Source: UBA1479 sp002706405
GTDB taxonomy: Bacteria; Pseudomonadota; Alphaproteobacteria; Rhodospirillales; Casp-alpha2
Direction of reading: 5' to 3'
DNA: 64,000 nt
NCBI GenBank assembly: GCA_963972255.1
Contig: CAXATO010000014.1
Location: 1 to 64,000 of the forward strand
Shown here: piece by piece, positions 11,367 to 20,316 of the stretch
Layout: each line of letters begins with the position of its first letter
Numbering within the stretch: position 1 is the first letter of the stretch
Made by a program: the position numbers and the translations under genes
Notes under the pieces: model-generated
Databases searched by the model: none
What the model saw: the letters and a program-made list of their open reading frames with translations, nothing else
Told to the model about the DNA's origin: nothing

Positions 11367-12221
11367 ATGTCTCCCTCTCCCCAGAACCGCGCCCCCCAGA
11401 ACCGCGCCCCCCGGAACGGCACGGCCCGGCATGCCGCCCTGGACGCCCTGCGCCAGCGCATCGCGGGCCTGGAACGCTTTTCCGGGGCTGGTGGCGGACC
11501 GTCGGATTTGCCCGCCCTTCCCCTGGGGGCGGCGGAAATCGACGGCCATCTGCCCTGGGGCGGTCTGCCGCGCGCCGGTCTGCATGAAATCACCTATGCC
11601 GCGGACAGCGGCGGCGGGCCCGCGGCGGCCGGCTTTGCGGCGGCCCTGCTCGGCCGTCTGGCACGGGCCGAGAACCGGGCCGTGGTGTGGTGCCGGCGGC
11701 CGGCCCACGGCTTCCGGCCCAACCTTTACGGCGCCGGCTTGGCCCATGTCGGTCTTGATCCGGACCGTCTGGTCCTGGCCCAGGCGGCGAACAGCCAGGC
11801 CGTGCTCTGGGCCATGGAGGAATGCCTGCGCAGCCGCGCCGTGACCGCCGTTCTGGGCGAACCGGAACGGGCTGATCTCCGCGCCCGGCGGCGGCTGCAA
11901 CTGGCGGCCGAGGATACAGGCGTCACGGCGTTTCTGCTGTTGGACGACCGGGCCACCGCCGTGCCCGGCCCGGCGGTCACGCGCTGGCAGGTGGCGGGGG
12001 CTCCCGGCCGCACCGCAACCGCCTGGCGGGTGGACTTGCTGAAATGCCGGGGCGGCGGTCGGCCCGGCGCCTGGACCTTGGAATGGCGGCACGACGACGA
12101 TGATGACGATGACAGGGACGACACAGGCGACGACCGGAACACGCATGGTGAACCGGCGGGTGGTTTCCGTGTGGTTTCCCCGCTTCGCCACGGACCGGCT
12201 GCGGGCCGGGCGGCGGGATAA
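11367..12221 (+). CDS. imuA: ImuA, RecA/SulA-like component of the SOS translesion mutasome
   Basis: First gene of the inducible-mutagenesis cassette. It has 284 residues with a RecA-fold core: LPWGGLPRAGLHEITY, then a hydrophobic strand with AVVWCRR, and LVLAQAANSQAVLWAMEECLRS. ImuA helps recruit the ImuB-DnaE2 polymerase complex in characterised systems. The ATG at 11367 is chosen because the more upstream GTG would place the LexA operator inside the gene. The C-terminal part contains a run of seven Asp (HDDDDDDDRDD), unusual for a nucleic-acid-associated protein. The last 77 bases overlap imuB in another frame. Confidence 0.9.
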   Translation: MSPSPQNRAPQNRAPRNGTARHAALDALRQRIAGLERFSGAGGGPSDLPALPLGAAEIDGHLPWGGLPRAGLHEITYAADSGGGPAAAGFAAALLGRLARAENRAVVWCRRPAHGFRPNLYGAGLAHVGLDPDRLVLAQAANSQAVLWAMEECLRSRAVTAVLGEPERADLRARRRLQLAAEDTGVTAFLLLDDRATAVPGPAVTRWQVAGAPGRTATAWRVDLLKCRGGGRPGAWTLEWRHDDDDDDDRDDTGDDRNTHGEPAGGFRVVSPLRHGPAAGRAAG

Positions 12222-13725
12222 CCCATCCGCGCCGCCCCTGGCCACCGTTACCCAGGTGCGGGGCACCCTTCGCCTGGCCGCCGTCGACGCGGCGGCGGCG
12301 CGGGCCGGGCTGACCCCCGGCCTGCCGCTGGCCGACGCCCGGGCCCAGCTGCCTGCCCTGGCGGTCGCCCCCGCCGACCCGTCCGCCGACGCGCGGGTGC
12401 TGGAACGCCTCGCCCATTGGGCCGGACGCTATACCCCCTGGACCGCCGTCGACGGCAGCACGCCCGAGGGTGCGGGCATTCCCGGCGGCGGCCTGTGGCT
12501 CGACGTCACCGGCTGCGCCCATCTGTTCGGCGGCGAGGCGGCCATGCTGGACGACCTTTGCCGACGCCTGAGCACCGCCGGTTACGCGGTGCGGGCGGGC
12601 CTGGCGACAACCCCGGGGGCGGCCTGGGCGCTCGCCCGCTACGCCGCCAACGGGGCACAGCCCTGGCGGATGGCCGCACCCGGCGATGAGAAAGACGCCC
12701 TGGCGGAGCTTCCCGTGACCGCCCTGCGGCTTGCCGGTGACACGGCCGAGGCCCTGATCCGCCTGGGCCTGCGCCGTGTCGGCGACCTGTACCCCCTGGC
12801 CCGGGCGGCGCTGGCCCTGCGTTTCGGGCTGGAGCCCTGCCTGCGCCTGGATCAGGCCCTGGGGGAGCGCGACGAGCCTTTGTCCCCGCTGACCCCGCCG
12901 CCTTTGTTCCAGGTCCGCCTGAGCTTTCCCGAACCGGTCGGCCGGACCGACGACATCGCCCAGGCCTTGGACCGCCTGCTGGTCGCCCTCGCGGAGCGAC
13001 TGGCGCGCGCCGGCCGGGGGGCCCGGCGGCTCGACTTCACCCTGTTCCGGGTCGACGGCACGGCGGTCACGGCGACCGTTGGCACGGGCCGACCCAGCCG
13101 TGACGCGGCCCATCTGGCGCGCCTGTTCCGGGACAAGCTGGACAAGCTGGACCCCGGTTTCGGCATTGAGACCGCCCTGCTGGCGGCCCGCGCCGTGGAT
13201 CCGCTGGGGGCCGATCAGGGCGATCTGGCACCCGCCAGCGCGCCCGCCGCGGCGGACGGCGGCCTGGACCGCCTGATCGACCGCTTGGCCAACCGCCTGG
13301 GCCCGGATGGGGTCGCCAGCCTGCGACCCCGCGCCAGCCATCTGCCGGAACGGGCCCAGGCCCTGACCCCCGCCACAGCACCGCCATCCCGCGATCCGGC
13401 CCCGCCCCGCCCGACGGCGGCGCGGCCGCTCTACCTGCTGCCCCAGCCTGAGCCGCTGGATGTCCTGACCCCTGCCCCCCTGGGCCCGCCCGCGGCCTTC
13501 CGCTGGCGGCGGCAACAACATCGCGTCGTCCACAGCCAGGGCCCCGAACGCATCGCTCGCGAATGGTGGCGCGATCTGGCCCCGGACGCCCCCCAGTCCG
13601 ATACGGACGCGCGCGACTATTACCGGGTCGAGGATGATCAAGGCGGGCGTTTCTGGCTCTACCGCACGGGGATACGGCTGCCCGGCCGCGCCCCGCGGTG
13701 GTTTCTGCACGGGCTGTTCCCATGA
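12145..13725 (+). CDS. imuB: ImuB, Y-family polymerase-like mutasome scaffold
   Basis: 526-residue Y-family relative that links ImuA and DnaE2 to the sliding clamp. The N-terminus RRVVSVWFPRFATDRLR aligns with the DinB fold, but the acidic residue expected in the first active-site strand is replaced (WFPRF), as in other ImuB proteins considered inactive as polymerases. The start is the ATG before VNRRVVSV at 12145; an in-frame ATG 15 codons earlier lies deeper inside imuA and looks unlikely. The end overlaps dnaE2 by an ATGA junction, indicating translational coupling. Confidence 0.92.
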   Translation: MVNRRVVSVWFPRFATDRLRAGRRDNPSAPPLATVTQVRGTLRLAAVDAAAARAGLTPGLPLADARAQLPALAVAPADPSADARVLERLAHWAGRYTPWTAVDGSTPEGAGIPGGGLWLDVTGCAHLFGGEAAMLDDLCRRLSTAGYAVRAGLATTPGAAWALARYAANGAQPWRMAAPGDEKDALAELPVTALRLAGDTAEALIRLGLRRVGDLYPLARAALALRFGLEPCLRLDQALGERDEPLSPLTPPPLFQVRLSFPEPVGRTDDIAQALDRLLVALAERLARAGRGARRLDFTLFRVDGTAVTATVGTGRPSRDAAHLARLFRDKLDKLDPGFGIETALLAARAVDPLGADQGDLAPASAPAAADGGLDRLIDRLANRLGPDGVASLRPRASHLPERAQALTPATAPPSRDPAPPRPTAARPLYLLPQPEPLDVLTPAPLGPPAAFRWRRQQHRVVHSQGPERIAREWWRDLAPDAPQSDTDARDYYRVEDDQGGRFWLYRTGIRLPGRAPRWFLHGLFP

Positions 13726-16700
13726 CCCGGCCGCCCAAGGCCCGCCCCCGCTACGCCGAACTGCAGGCCATAAGCAATTTCAGCTTTCTCGAAGGGGCCT
13801 CCCACCCCGAGGAACTGGTGCTGCAGGCGGCGGCCCTCGGCCTGCATGCTCTGGCCATCGCCGACCGAAACGGCGTCTCGGGCCTGGTGCGCGGTCATCA
13901 GGCGGCCAAGAACCACGGGCTCAAGTTCATTCCCGGGGTGCGCCTGGACCTCACCGCCAAACAAGACAAGGAGGGCGGCGTCTCCCTGCTCTGCTATCCC
14001 CAGGACCGGGATGCCTGGGGACGGCTCATGCAGCTGCTGACCCTGGGCAAGCGGCGGGCCGAAAAGGGACGCTGCGACCTGGCCCTCCCGGACCTGCTGT
14101 CCGACGATTTCCAGGCTGCCCGCGGGCAGCTGATCATCGCCCTGCCGCCCGATAAAATAGACAAACATTTCAAGGCTGTATTGGACAGTCTTCACAACAG
14201 GAGCGAATCCGAAATCTACCTCGCCGCCCAGGTTCGGTTGGATGGGCGAGACACGGCGCGCCTGGCCCGTCTGGCCGCCCTTGCGGACCGTCACGGCACG
14301 CCCCTGGTGGCGACGGGCGACGTCCATATGCACAGCCCCCGCCGCCGCGTGCTGCAGGACGTGCTGACCTGCGTCCGCCACGGCTGCACCCTGTTCGAGG
14401 CCGGCCACCGCCTGCACGCCAACGCCGAGCGCCACCTGAAGGGAGCGGAGGAAATGGCGCGGCTGTTCGCCGATTACCCGGATGCCGTGGCGCGCACGGT
14501 CGAGATCGCCGATGCCTGCACCTTCTCCCTCGACGAGCTGCGCTACGACTACCCCGTCGACGCGGTGCCCGCCGACCGCACGCCGCAGGAAGAACTGGAA
14601 GCCCAGACCTGGGCCGGGGCGGCCGGGCGCTATCCCGCGGGCATTCCCGACAAGGTCCGCGCCCAGATCACCCACGAACTGGCGCTGATCGGCGAATTGG
14701 AGTTCGCGCCCTATTTTCTCACCGTGTTCGACATCGTGCGCTTCGCGCGCGACCGGGACATCCTGTGCCAGGGGCGCGGCTCGGCCGCCAATTCGGCAGT
14801 CTGTTACGCCCTCGGAATAACCGCCGTGGACCCGGCACGCCTGGATCTTCTGTTCGAACGCTTCATCTCGGCCGAACGGGGCGAGCCGCCCGATATCGAC
14901 GTCGATTTCGAGAACGGCCGGCGCGAGGAGATTATCCAGTACATCTATGAAAAATACGGCCGCGACCGCGCCGCCATGACCGGCACCGTCATCACCTACC
15001 GCTCCAAGGGGGCGGTGCGCGACGTCGGCAAGGCCTTGGGCTTGGCCGAGGACACCATCCGCGCCCTGCAGAGCGTCGTCTGGCGGCAGGCCCTGGACGG
15101 CGGGGTATCGGCCAAACGCTTCCGCGAATACGGCCTGGACGCCGATGACCCCATGGTCCGCCGGGTGCTTGACCTGAGCTCTGAGCTGCGCGGCTTTCCT
15201 CGCCATCTCAGCCAGCATTCCGGCGGCATGGTGATGACGCGCGGGCGGCTCGACCATGTCGTGCCGATCCACAACGCGGCCATGGACGGGCGCACGGTCA
15301 TCGAATGGGACAAGAACGACCTGGATAGCCTGGGCATTCTCAAGGTGGATATCCTGGCTCTCGGCATGCTGACCTGCCTGCGCAAGGCCTTTGCCCTGCT
15401 GAAATCCTTCCACGGACGCGACCTGACCTTCGCCACCGTGCCGCCCGAGGATTCGGCCGTCTATGACATGCTGTCGACGGGCGACAGCATCGGCGTGTTC
15501 CAGGTCGAAAGCCGGGCCCAGATGAGCATGCTGCCGCGCCTCAGGCCCCGCAATTTCTACGATCTGGTGATCGAGGTCGCGATCGTGCGGCCCGGGCCGA
15601 TCCAGGGCGACATGGTGCATCCCTACCTGCGCCGCCGCGACGGGCTGGAAACCGTGGACTACCCGTCCGACGAACTCCGGGACGTTCTGGGGAAAACCCT
15701 TGGCGTGCCCCTGTTCCAGGAACAGGCCATGAAGATCGCCATCGTCGCCGCCGGGTTCACTCCGTCCGAGGCCGATGGCCTGCGCCGCGCCATGGCGACC
15801 TTCCGCAACCAGGGCACCATCCATGCCTTCCGCGAGAAGTTCCTGGCCGGCATGCGGGCGCGCGGTTATGCGCCCGATTTCGCGGAACGCTGCTTCCGGC
15901 AGATCGAAGGCTTCGCCGACTACGGCTTTCCCGAATCCCACGCCGCCAGCTTCGCGCTGATCGTCTATGTCTCGTCCTGGCTGAAGCGCCATTACCCGGC
16001 GGCCTTCGCCTGCGCCCTTCTGAACAGCCAGCCCATGGGTTTCTACGCCCCGGCACAGATCGTGCGCGACGCCCGGGAACACGGCGTCATCGTCCGCCCC
16101 GTCGACGTGAACCTGAGCGACTGGGACTGCACCCTGGAGCCGGGCCCCACCGCACAACCGGCCCTGCGCCTGGGGTTCCGCCAGGTAAAAGGCCTGAAGG
16201 AAGAGGACATGCAGCGCCTGGTTCTGCACCGGGGCAACGGCTACGGCGACCCGGCGGCGGTCATGCGCCGCGCGGCGGTCGGGCGGACGGTTCTGGAAAA
16301 GCTGGCCCGCGCCGATGCCTACGGATCCATGAAGCTGGGCCGCCGCCCGGCTCTTTGGGCCGTGAAGGGATTGTCGGAGGCGCCGCCCCCGCCCCTGTTC
16401 GCCGCCGCTCCCGGCGGCCCGGACGGGGCCCCGCCCGAAGACACGGCCCAACCCCAACTGCCCCTGATGACGCCGGGGGAAGAGGTCGCCGACGACTACC
16501 GCTCGCTGCGCCTGTCGCTGAAGGACCATCCGGCGGGCGTCCTGCGCCCGCTGCTGGCGGCGCAGCGCTATGTCCCCTGCATCGATGCCGAGGGCCTGAA
16601 CCACGGCCGGCGCATCCGCCTTGCCGGTCTGGTCACAGCGCGCCAACGGCCGGGCACGGCCAAGGGGGTGATCTTCCTGACGCTCGAGGACGAGACCGCG

Positions 16701-16925
16701 ACCGTCAACCTGATCGTCTGGCCGCATGTGTTCGAGACGTTCCGCCGCCCGGTTCTGGGCTCGCGCCTGTTGGGCGTGACGGGCGAGGTTCAGCGTGCCG
16801 GCACAGTCGTCCATGTCATCGTGCAGCAGGCCGAAGATCTGGCCGAGGTGCTGCTGACCCTCGACAATCCGCCGGATGGTGGCACGGAAGCGCGCCGCAT
16901 GTTCCCCGCGCGCGAATTCCACTGA
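13722..16925 (+). CDS. dnaE2: error-prone DNA polymerase III alpha subunit DnaE2 (ImuC)
   Basis: Catalytic translesion C-family polymerase of the SOS mutasome, 1067 residues. N-terminal PHP domain (YAELQAISNFSFLEGASHP), polymerase palm with catalytic acidic residues in PPDIDVDFE around 390-395, and the block CQGRGSAANSAVCYALGI. A C-terminal OB-fold follows (RIRLAGLVTARQRPGTAKG; LGVTGEVQ). It is shorter than replicative DnaE and lacks the long C-terminal tau-binding region, as expected for DnaE2. The ATG at 13722 overlaps the imuB stop (ATGA); an ATG-type start 24 bases earlier is less likely. Expression should follow the LexA box at 11325. Confidence 0.97.
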   Translation: MTRPPKARPRYAELQAISNFSFLEGASHPEELVLQAAALGLHALAIADRNGVSGLVRGHQAAKNHGLKFIPGVRLDLTAKQDKEGGVSLLCYPQDRDAWGRLMQLLTLGKRRAEKGRCDLALPDLLSDDFQAARGQLIIALPPDKIDKHFKAVLDSLHNRSESEIYLAAQVRLDGRDTARLARLAALADRHGTPLVATGDVHMHSPRRRVLQDVLTCVRHGCTLFEAGHRLHANAERHLKGAEEMARLFADYPDAVARTVEIADACTFSLDELRYDYPVDAVPADRTPQEELEAQTWAGAAGRYPAGIPDKVRAQITHELALIGELEFAPYFLTVFDIVRFARDRDILCQGRGSAANSAVCYALGITAVDPARLDLLFERFISAERGEPPDIDVDFENGRREEIIQYIYEKYGRDRAAMTGTVITYRSKGAVRDVGKALGLAEDTIRALQSVVWRQALDGGVSAKRFREYGLDADDPMVRRVLDLSSELRGFPRHLSQHSGGMVMTRGRLDHVVPIHNAAMDGRTVIEWDKNDLDSLGILKVDILALGMLTCLRKAFALLKSFHGRDLTFATVPPEDSAVYDMLSTGDSIGVFQVESRAQMSMLPRLRPRNFYDLVIEVAIVRPGPIQGDMVHPYLRRRDGLETVDYPSDELRDVLGKTLGVPLFQEQAMKIAIVAAGFTPSEADGLRRAMATFRNQGTIHAFREKFLAGMRARGYAPDFAERCFRQIEGFADYGFPESHAASFALIVYVSSWLKRHYPAAFACALLNSQPMGFYAPAQIVRDAREHGVIVRPVDVNLSDWDCTLEPGPTAQPALRLGFRQVKGLKEEDMQRLVLHRGNGYGDPAAVMRRAAVGRTVLEKLARADAYGSMKLGRRPALWAVKGLSEAPPPPLFAAAPGGPDGAPPEDTAQPQLPLMTPGEEVADDYRSLRLSLKDHPAGVLRPLLAAQRYVPCIDAEGLNHGRRIRLAGLVTARQRPGTAKGVIFLTLEDETATVNLIVWPHVFETFRRPVLGSRLLGVTGEVQRAGTVVHVIVQQAEDLAEVLLTLDNPPDGGTEARRMFPAREFH

Positions 16926-17021
16926 GCGACGGCAAAGGTGATCACATAACTTTGTTCAGGGACCACGGAGCCGAGGCGTTACACTCCGGCTCCCGGCATT
17001 TCATCAACGAAAGGATCCCCC

Positions 17022-17489
17022 ATGCCTCTCCTCCCCCGCCTGACACTGGTTTTCGCGCTTCTCCTCGCCGCTATCACCGTGACCACGCCGGCCCGGGCCG
17101 CCGACGGCCTGATCGTCAAGCCGAGCCAGCACAGCCCCGGCGAGACCCTGAACCGCCTGGAAAAAATGCTGAAAGCCAAGAACATCACCATCCTGGCCCG
17201 CATCAATCACGCGGCCGGCGCCGAAAAGGCGGGCCTCAGCCTGCCGGCGACGGAAGTCCTGATCTTCGGCAACCCCAAGCTCGGCACGCCGCTCATGCAG
17301 GCGACGCGGACCATGGGCATCGACCTGCCGCTCAAGGTTCTGGCCTGGAAGGACGACAAGGGCAGCTGGATCGCCTACAACGATCCCAAATGGCTGGCAC
17401 AGCGCCACGGCAACACGGTGGACAAGGTTATCGAGACCATGTCCGGCGTGCTGAAAAAGCTGACCGACGGCGCCGCCGCCAAGAACTAG
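17022..17489 (+). CDS. DUF302 family exported protein
   Basis: 155-residue protein with a clear signal peptide (LTLVFALLLAAITVTTPARAA, cleavage after about residue 26) and a single DUF302 domain: a RLEKMLKAKNITILARINHA strand-helix, EVLIFGNPKLGTPLM, then PLKVLAWKDDKGSWIAYNDP. The family is small and of unsettled function, with periplasmic members reported near redox and metal genes. AAAGGA lies six bases before the ATG. It is followed after 26 bases by a CopD-like membrane protein on the same strand, and the pair probably forms one transcript ending at the hairpin at 18010. Confidence 0.85.
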   Translation: MPLLPRLTLVFALLLAAITVTTPARAADGLIVKPSQHSPGETLNRLEKMLKAKNITILARINHAAGAEKAGLSLPATEVLIFGNPKLGTPLMQATRTMGIDLPLKVLAWKDDKGSWIAYNDPKWLAQRHGNTVDKVIETMSGVLKKLTDGAAAKN

Positions 17490-17515
17490 GATGAACGAGA
17501 AAGGCACCTCCCCGC

Positions 17516-17995
17516 ATGTTTAGCGCCGCCGCCATCACCCTTCACGTCCTTGCCGCCCTTGTCTGGGTCGGCGGGATGTTCTTCGCCTATCTGATCCTCA
17601 GGCCCGCCGTGGGCGGCATCACGCCGCCGCCGGAGCGCCTGAAGCTGTGGGACCGGGTGTTCGGCCGGTTCTTCCTGTGGGTCTGGGCCGCTGTGCTGTT
17701 TCTGCCGGTGTCGGGTTATGCGGTGATTGCCTTGCACTACGGCGCCTTCGCCGCCGCCCCCATCCATGTCCATTGGATGCATGGCCTGGGCTGGATCATG
17801 AACGCCCTGTTCATCTATCTGTTCTTTGCCCCTTATCGAACCTTTCAGGGCGCCGTGGCGGCCCAAGACTGGCCCACCGGAGCGGCCAGCCTGAACACCA
17901 TCCGCCGCATCGTCGCCATCAACTTGGTGCTCGGCCTGATTACGGTCGTGCTGGGCGCTTCGGGCCGCTATTGGGCCTGGGTGCCCGGCAGCTGA
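17516..17995 (+). CDS. CopD-like integral membrane protein
   Basis: 159 residues with four hydrophobic helices. His9 in ITLHVLAALVWVGGMFF and a second pair in HVHWMHGLGWIMN resemble the heme- or copper-binding His of the CopD/YeaV-like membrane family. The start is the ATG after AAAGGCACC. It sits behind the DUF302 gene and ahead of a strong hairpin. Assignment to CopD rests on the arrangement of helices and the L-x-x-L-x-W-V-G-G-x-F signature; a role in copper handling is inference. Confidence 0.75.
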   Translation: MFSAAAITLHVLAALVWVGGMFFAYLILRPAVGGITPPPERLKLWDRVFGRFFLWVWAAVLFLPVSGYAVIALHYGAFAAAPIHVHWMHGLGWIMNALFIYLFFAPYRTFQGAVAAQDWPTGAASLNTIRRIVAINLVLGLITVVLGASGRYWAWVPGS

Positions 17996-18009
17996 ACATC
18001 ACACGCAAA

Positions 18010-18037
18010 AGGGCCGCCGGGGGAAGCCGGCGGCCCT
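18010..18037. terminator. bidirectional hairpin terminator
   Basis: Perfect 11-bp inverted repeat AGGGCCGCCGG / CCGGCGGCCCT with a 6-base loop. It lies 14 bases after the CopD-like gene. An AAAA run on its left means a T-tract follows the hairpin when read on the minus strand, so it should stop minus-strand transcripts best. On the plus strand it is only a hairpin. Confidence 0.7.
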
Positions 18038-18073
18038 GATCGCGCGGCCGTCAGGACGGCCGATACAGCGACA

Positions 18074-18187
18074 TTACTTCTTCTTCGCAGGCGCCGCCGG
18101 CTTGGCGGCCGGTTTGGCAACGGCGGGTTTCGCGGCCGGCTTGCCGGCAGCGGAGGTCGCGGGTTTGGTGCGGGAAAACATGCTCAT
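18074..18187 (-). CDS. small Lys/Ala/Pro-rich protein, unknown function
   Basis: Short frame of 37 codons (35 if the second ATG at 18181 is used). The product is basic and low-complexity, with repeats of KPAAKP and a KKK end, like histone-H1-type tails. GAGG lies three bases before the first ATG and nine before the second, so the second may be the real start. It is followed by a T-tract hairpin at 18037-18010, which would terminate its transcript. This supports a real small gene, but there is no recognisable family and it could be spurious. Confidence 0.45.
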   Translation of the reverse strand: MSMFSRTKPATSAAGKPAAKPAVAKPAAKPAAPAKKK

Positions 18188-18364
18188 TTTCCTCAAAAAT
18201 CGCCGGGATTGTCCCGACGCGGTGACCGGCTCATTGCCGGCAGAGGAATAAATACCGGATATCCATAAGCTGAAATAACGAATTCTTTCGCAGGTTGTTA
18301 TTCGAAATACGAATATCATGGGCAATCCGCGCGGCTCAGCCCTCGCCCTCGCGCTTAGCCTTCT

Positions 18365-19594
18365 TTAAACCAACCGGCTTTCCTCAACGATCTCGGAATG
18401 CAGGGTTTTGTGGACCGGACATTTGTCGGCGATCGCCAACAACTTCGCTTTCTGTTCGTCGCTCAGATCGCCCTCGAAATGCAGGTCGCGGACGATGCGG
18501 TCGAGTTTGCCCACCTTGGTCTCGCAATCGGCGCAGTCTTCCGCATGAACTTTGTCGTGCGTCAGAGTCACGCGGACCTTGGTCAGCGGCAGCTTCTTTA
18601 AATCCGCGTACATGCGGATGGTCATGGCCGTGCAGGCACCCAAGGCCGTCAGCAGGAAATCATAGGGCCCGGGCCCCGTGTCCGTGCCGCCCACGTCCGT
18701 GGGCTCGTCCGCCATCAGGACGTGCCGCCCGCCGACGGAGACCGCGTTCTGGAACTTGCCCTGGCCCGTTTCCTCCACCACCACCGTGCCCGGCGTAGCC
18801 TGAGGTGCGATGCGCGATGCCGGCGCGTCGTCCAGGCAGACATAACGCTGCGCCCAGGCGGCGATCACGCCGGCGACGTATTCCGCGTCTTCCTTGCGCG
18901 ACAGCATGTGGTCGGCATCGTCCAGGGACACGAAGCTTTTCGGATGCTTGGCAGCACCGTAGATGGCGGCGGCGTTGTCGATGCTCACGGTGGCGTCGAC
19001 CGGCGAATGGAAGATCAACAGCGCCTTTTTCAGGCCGGCCACGGCGTCTTGAACGTTCTGCGCCCGGATATCGTCGAGGAACTGCTTCTTGATACGGAAC
19101 GGACGGCCGACCAGCAGAACCTCGGCCTCGCCCTTGGCTTCGATTTCGTCGACGGACTCCTGAAAATTATGGGCGACATGAGCCACGTCCGCGGGCGCGC
19201 CGATGGTGATCACGGCCTTGGCCTCGGCCACCCGCGCCGCCGCCACCAGAACCGCCGCCCCGCCGAGCGAATGGCCCAGCAGCATGGCGGGGGCTTCCAG
19301 GTTGTCCCGCATCCAATCCGCCGCCGCGACCAGATCGCCGACGTTGGAAGAAAAATTGGTGTTGGCGAAGTCCCCTTCGCTGGCGCCCAGGCCCGTGAAA
19401 TCGAAGCGCAGCACGGCGATGCCGCTTTCCGTCAGCGCCCGCGCCACCCGCGACGCGGCAAACACGTCCTTGGTACAGGAAAAACAGTGCGCCCAAAGGG
19501 CATAGGCCTTGGGCGGGCCGTCGGGCAGATCAAGGCGCGCGGCCAGGGTTTCGCCCAGGGCGCCGGGGAAAGAAACCTTTTCGCTTGTCGTCAT
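18365..19594 (-). CDS. alpha/beta hydrolase fused to OsmC-like domain
   Basis: 409-residue two-domain cytoplasmic protein. The N-terminal alpha/beta hydrolase (to about 255) has the nucleophile elbow GHSLGG, DFTGLGAS and a late His in DDADHMLS. The C-terminal domain (about 270-409) is OsmC/Ohr-like, with the two redox Cys in LTALGACTAMTIRMYAD and KCPVHKTL, so a peroxidase or thiol-reactive role is possible. This fusion is known in proteobacteria, but its substrate is not established. The start at MTTSEKVS is preferred over an upstream in-frame ATG because it matches the hydrolase fold boundary. Next gene upstream is divergent. Confidence 0.88.
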   Translation of the reverse strand: MTTSEKVSFPGALGETLAARLDLPDGPPKAYALWAHCFSCTKDVFAASRVARALTESGIAVLRFDFTGLGASEGDFANTNFSSNVGDLVAAADWMRDNLEAPAMLLGHSLGGAAVLVAAARVAEAKAVITIGAPADVAHVAHNFQESVDEIEAKGEAEVLLVGRPFRIKKQFLDDIRAQNVQDAVAGLKKALLIFHSPVDATVSIDNAAAIYGAAKHPKSFVSLDDADHMLSRKEDAEYVAGVIAAWAQRYVCLDDAPASRIAPQATPGTVVVEETGQGKFQNAVSVGGRHVLMADEPTDVGGTDTGPGPYDFLLTALGACTAMTIRMYADLKKLPLTKVRVTLTHDKVHAEDCADCETKVGKLDRIVRDLHFEGDLSDEQKAKLLAIADKCPVHKTLHSEIVEESRLV

Positions 19595-19680
19595 GGGGGC
19601 GGCCTTTCGTCGGGGAGATGTCGTTGATATGAAACCAGAGATGACCATACTACCGCCGCAGCATGAAAGGGCGATGTCTG

Positions 19681-20307
19681 ATGGACAGTGACGATCTTGA
19701 GGTATTGGCGCGGCGGCAGGTCTTCCAGGGCTATTTCCGCATGGACGAATGGCGCATCCGCCACCGCCTGTTCGCCGGCGGCTGGAGCAACGAGTTCACC
19801 CGCGAATGTCTGGAACGCGGCCATGCGGTCGCCGTCCTGCCCTATGACCCTGTCCGCGACGAGGTCGTGCTGATCGAACAGTTCCGCGTCGGGGCCGCCG
19901 CCAGCGCGCCGTCGCCCAATTGGGGGGGCCGCGCCCCCTCGCCCTGGCTGATCGAGATCGTCGCCGGCATCGTCGAGGACGGCGAGCACCCGGACGAGGT
20001 CGCCGTCCGCGAGACCATGGAGGAATGCGGCTGCGATCTCCTCGCCCTCAAGCCGATCACGTCCTATCTGGTGACGCCCGGCTGCTCGTCGGAGACCATT
20101 CGCCTCTATCTGGGGCGGGTCGACGCCTCAAAGGCCGACGGCATCCACGGTCTGGATCATGAGAACGAGGACATCCGCGTGTTCACGGTCCCGGCGGAAG
20201 ACGCCTTCCGCATGGTCGCCGACGGAACGGTCAACAACGGCACGGCGATCATCTGCCTGCAATGGCTGCAGCTGAACCGCGACGCCCTGCGCCGGGAGTG
20301 GACGTGA
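19681..20307 (+). CDS. nudF: Nudix hydrolase, ADP-ribose pyrophosphatase type
   Basis: 208-residue hydrolase predicted to cleave ADP-ribose to AMP and ribose 5-phosphate. The Nudix box is complete: G-x5-E-x7-R-E-x-x-E-E-x-G in GIVEDGEHPDEVAVRETMEE. A Pro-containing YLVTPGCSSETIRLYLGRVD after the box is typical of the ADPR-ase subgroup. The ATG at 19681 follows AAGGGCGATG; an ATG six codons upstream is also possible. It stands alone, convergent with the enoyl-CoA hydratase gene. The exact substrate is inferred from similarity to NudF. Confidence 0.88.
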   Translation: MDSDDLEVLARRQVFQGYFRMDEWRIRHRLFAGGWSNEFTRECLERGHAVAVLPYDPVRDEVVLIEQFRVGAAASAPSPNWGGRAPSPWLIEIVAGIVEDGEHPDEVAVRETMEECGCDLLALKPITSYLVTPGCSSETIRLYLGRVDASKADGIHGLDHENEDIRVFTVPAEDAFRMVADGTVNNGTAIICLQWLQLNRDALRREWT

Positions 20308-20316
20308 GCGGCTGCC

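Noticed and set aside
13659..16922. 1087-codon open frame on the strand opposite dnaE2
   Set aside because: It is antisense to an unmistakable polymerase gene; long antisense frames are expected in high-GC DNA, and the translation is low-complexity without any motif.
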